Below are positions 33,318-35,197 of a stretch of DNA of 35,197 bases, piece by piece. Under the pieces are notes generated by a model. It worked only from the letters and a program-made list of their open reading frames with translations, searched no databases and was not told the DNA's origin. How positions within the stretch are numbered: the stretch's first letter is position 1; every line of letters begins with the position of its first letter. Position numbers and translations under genes: made by a program. The stretch comes from Pedobacter rhizosphaerae (lineage in GTDB: Bacteria > Bacteroidota > Bacteroidia > Sphingobacteriales > Sphingobacteriaceae): assembly GCF_900111155.1 (NCBI RefSeq), contig NZ_FOGG01000031.1, forward strand, positions 22,485 to 57,681. The letters run 5' to 3'.

Positions 33318-33965
33318 CTATTTATCGATCACGATTTCTGGCGGGCGGTGTAGTTGTTGCTGTTTTACTTTGCATAGATGATAAAATTCATTGTATGCTG
33401 ATTCGATCTCCTTTAATTCCTTATTTCCGGTATATTCTTGAAGATAAACCCTTGCGTGGGGCTTAAAGCTATCCAGATAATCGAGTAGTGTAACGCCTAA
33501 TATGACCTGGAAAGAAGAATCACTAGATTTTTTTAGGATATGCGATAGGCCGCCTTCAAAATGAATGCGGTTGAGGTGCATCGAATATACTTCTCCCTGA
33601 GGGTATATCCCTAACATATTGGATGGCTCTTTTAGGAGCGCAGCAGCATAATTTAAGGATTCGATTACTGTCCTTGATTTTTTATTCACCGAGAAACAGC
33701 CCGCATATTTTAGCGGAATAAAAGCCTTCAGTTGGGCTTCTACCACCATTACCTTAAAGTTTTTTACGAGTACTTTACGTGCTAAACGGTGAAGTATCGC
33801 GCCATCGTTAAAACTATAATGATTCATTAAAACCAAACTCGCTTTTTGTGGGTCAATGGCTAATTCTCCCGAGTATGTTATTTTGCTGAAATGCCTTAAA
33901 ACATACTTTTCTACGATATGCGTGAAAAACCATTTTAAACTTTTAATCGGTTGGTCCTTTATCAT
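33318..33965 (-). CDS. Lysophospholipid/glycerolipid acyltransferase (PlsC-like)
   Basis: This 215-residue protein of the acyltransferase superfamily joins an acyl chain to a lipid acceptor. The HX4D catalytic motif is NHYSFNDG (His49, Asp54). The substrate-binding motif is represented by GIYPQGE (about residues 118-124) in place of the more common FPEGT. There is no signal peptide; peripheral membrane association is likely. It lies 4 bp downstream of the hydrolase gene and is almost certainly in the same transcript, suggesting a shared lipid or ester pathway. The acceptor is unknown. Confidence 0.82.
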   Translation of the reverse strand: MIKDQPIKSLKWFFTHIVEKYVLRHFSKITYSGELAIDPQKASLVLMNHYSFNDGAILHRLARKVLVKNFKVMVVEAQLKAFIPLKYAGCFSVNKKSRTVIESLNYAAALLKEPSNMLGIYPQGEVYSMHLNRIHFEGGLSHILKKSSDSSFQVILGVTLLDYLDSFKPHARVYLQEYTGNKELKEIESAYNEFYHLCKVKQQQLHRPPEIVIDK

Positions 33966-33969
33966 GGGG

Positions 33970-34785
33970 TTAATTTAACTGTTGAGCAATTATGGGAGTT
34001 AGCTTTGGGGTAACCAGGTTATGATCGGCATCTAGAACTTGCAAGCTTGATTTTTTAAGTTTTTTAGCGAAATGATGCCCGATAGATGGAGGAAATAACT
34101 TATCTCCCGTACCAAAGTAAAAAAAAGATTCAATCTCATGCCTATTTAAGATTTCGGCCAGCTGATCCTGTTTAAAATTCAGTTTAGCATAAAAAGTAAT
34201 GGCGTTGTAGCAAGTTAGCCGTGTTTGTTCTGAGATAAATTCACCCAGTAATATTTCATGGATAGATTGATCTATGTATTTGTACCTTAATAGTTTATCT
34301 AATATGAATTGCACGGTTTTTGGGCGGTAAACCAATTTGTGAAATACCCTGTTTACCAGTTTATTCCTGGAACCGAATTGGAGTAGCTTGTTGGGTTTAA
34401 TCCCATCCGGAGCGATAAAAAATGCCTTATTAATGTATTCAGGTATATTTTTGATCAATGAAAAGGCTAATAATGATCCAATACTGTAAGACAAAAGAGA
34501 AATCTTTTTAAGTTTCATTTGCGTGATGAACTCCAGGATATAACTGCTAAACTCCTCAGAGGACAGGCCTTTTCTCACTACAGATAGCGAAGAATCATGG
34601 AGCACTGTTTGTCCGTGAAAGAACAGGTCGAAGCTGTAAATGGTATACTTCTGGGTAAAGGCTGGCTCGAGTACACTGAATTGAGTACCTTTCATACCAA
34701 AACCATGAAAGGCAAGCATGACTTCAGGACCAGTTCCGTATTGGTAGTAATGTAATTTGAGTTTGTGATTTGAAAAGTAGGGCAT
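33970..34785 (-). CDS. Alpha/beta hydrolase
   Basis: The product is 271 residues from the ATG at 34785; a longer frame from 34989 is rejected because it runs through two hairpins and overlaps the transposase start. The alpha/beta hydrolase order is clear: oxyanion HG in AFHGFGMKG (27-28), nucleophile in SYSIG (Ser101), acid in GTGDKLF (Asp228) and base in DADHNLV (His255). The elbow has serine in place of the first glycine of GxSxG, an uncommon but known variant. Activity is probably esterase- or lipase-like; the substrate is unknown. Confidence 0.85.
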   Translation of the reverse strand: MPYFSNHKLKLHYYQYGTGPEVMLAFHGFGMKGTQFSVLEPAFTQKYTIYSFDLFFHGQTVLHDSSLSVVRKGLSSEEFSSYILEFITQMKLKKISLLSYSIGSLLAFSLIKNIPEYINKAFFIAPDGIKPNKLLQFGSRNKLVNRVFHKLVYRPKTVQFILDKLLRYKYIDQSIHEILLGEFISEQTRLTCYNAITFYAKLNFKQDQLAEILNRHEIESFFYFGTGDKLFPPSIGHHFAKKLKKSSLQVLDADHNLVTPKLTPIIAQQLN

Positions 34786-34841
34786 ATTTAAAACTAGTGG
34801 CAAGATAACCAGTTTTCTAAAGAAACTAAATTTTAAGGTAT

Positions 34842-34871
34842 AAAAAAAGCCCTCTTCCAGATTAGGAGGGC
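34842..34871 (-). terminator. Minus-strand terminator upstream of the hydrolase
   Basis: On the minus strand GAGGGC-type arms (34871-34866 with 34854-34849, sequence GCCCTC each way) are followed by seven T residues (34848-34842). It would stop leftward transcription arriving from the IS side, so it is the end of a former or displaced gene, or a barrier at the element's edge. Confidence 0.7.
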
Positions 34872-34904
34872 ACTGAAAAAGTCCCCTAATAGAAAAGGGC
34901 AAAA

Positions 34905-34938
34905 GGAGTAGAAAACTAGTTTTTCTACTTCTTTTTTT
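34905..34938 (+). terminator. Plus-strand terminator before the transposase
   Basis: Stem GGAGTAGAAAA/TTTTCTACTTC (34905-34915 with 34921-34931) and loop CTAGT are followed by seven T residues. It sits 33 bp before the transposase ATG and would block read-through into it. Confidence 0.75.
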
Positions 34939-34971
34939 GTATTTTAAAGGTGTATTATTACTGCTTTTAAG

Positions 34972-35197
34972 ATGCTTCTTCAACAACAAAAAATCCAGTT
35001 TAGCGAGTTTTCCAGGCTTTATGACCTGATTGTTCCCAAAGAGAACCTACTTCGCAAGATTAACGAGCTTATAGATTTTGGTTTTATATATGATGAGCTT
35101 CTGGATAAATACTGCCCGGACAACGGGCGTAATGCTGAGAGTCCGGTACGCATGTTTAAATACTTATTGCTGAAAACGATTTATACGGTTTCAGATG
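34972..35197 (+). mobile_element. IS1182-type transposase, 5' part (cut by the window edge)
   Basis: An open frame of 75 codons without a stop encodes the start of a DDE transposase. The segment LINELIDFGF-like (here LRKINELIDFGFIYDELLDKY), then NAESPVRMFKYLLLKTIYTVS, is the DUF772 N-terminal domain of the IS1182/IS5-type group (helical, before the DDE core). The left end of the element is probably near CACTGAAAAAGT (34871-34882), but the matching right end is outside the window. It appears complete as far as seen. Confidence 0.85.

Noticed and set aside
34786..34989. N-terminal extension of the hydrolase to 34989
   Set aside because: It would cross both terminator hairpins and overlap the transposase start; the conserved domain begins right after the ATG at 34785.

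Overview
The window is chromosomal DNA from a member of the Bacteroidota, most likely Sphingobacteriaceae such as Pedobacter or a close relative. The evidence is AT-rich sequence, promoters of the Bacteroidota type (TTTG, about 19 bp, TAnnTTTG), a subtype iii type VI secretion fragment, a TonB/ExbB/ExbD cluster with two exbD genes, a complex I operon with a short NuoG, and ORF6N and DUF4159 genes. The assignment is inference from gene content, not a database match.

Layout. 1-216: three and a bit tandem copies of a ~66-bp repeat. 232-3345: edge of a type VI secretion locus, tssG on the minus strand and divergent tssN-tssK. 3476-4726: metK (minus), with a leader carrying the S-box (SAM-I) riboswitch core. 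4949-6225: a lipid/diacylglycerol kinase (true start probably a TTG) and a SUI1/YciH protein. 6260-7064: four ~155-163-bp tandem repeats, then a cluster of TGTAAA hexamers in front of pckA (7087-8682). 8983-14872: exbB, exbD, exbD, tonB, a small membrane protein, a PstS-like lipoprotein and a TPR protein, apparently one transcription unit ended by a clear terminator.

14955-28695: the complete nuoA-N complex I operon. It departs from a textbook operon in several ways: nuoA and nuoB are 206 bp apart with a second promoter before nuoB; short repeats lie between nuoE/nuoF and nuoI/nuoJ; and an ORF6N gene broken by an in-frame amber codon sits between nuoF and nuoG, next to a palindrome that recurs inside that gene. 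28744-33314: dedA, inorganic pyrophosphatase, a CNNM/CorC-type CBS protein, rsmE, a DUF4159 protein and a biotin carboxyl carrier-like protein, all tightly packed on the plus strand. 33318-34785: an acyltransferase and an alpha/beta hydrolase on the minus strand. 34972-35197: the start of an IS1182-type (DUF772) transposase, cut by the window edge, behind two terminator-like hairpins.

Most genes are core functions: respiration (Nuo), gluconeogenesis (PckA), outer-membrane energisation (Ton), SAM synthesis (MetK) and pyrophosphate removal (Ppa). I did not find a convincing wholly new system. The best leads are the ORF6N/palindrome pair inside the nuo operon, the S-box leader of metK, the nested promoter/terminator arrangements around nuoA and nuoB, and the TGTAAA cluster upstream of pckA.
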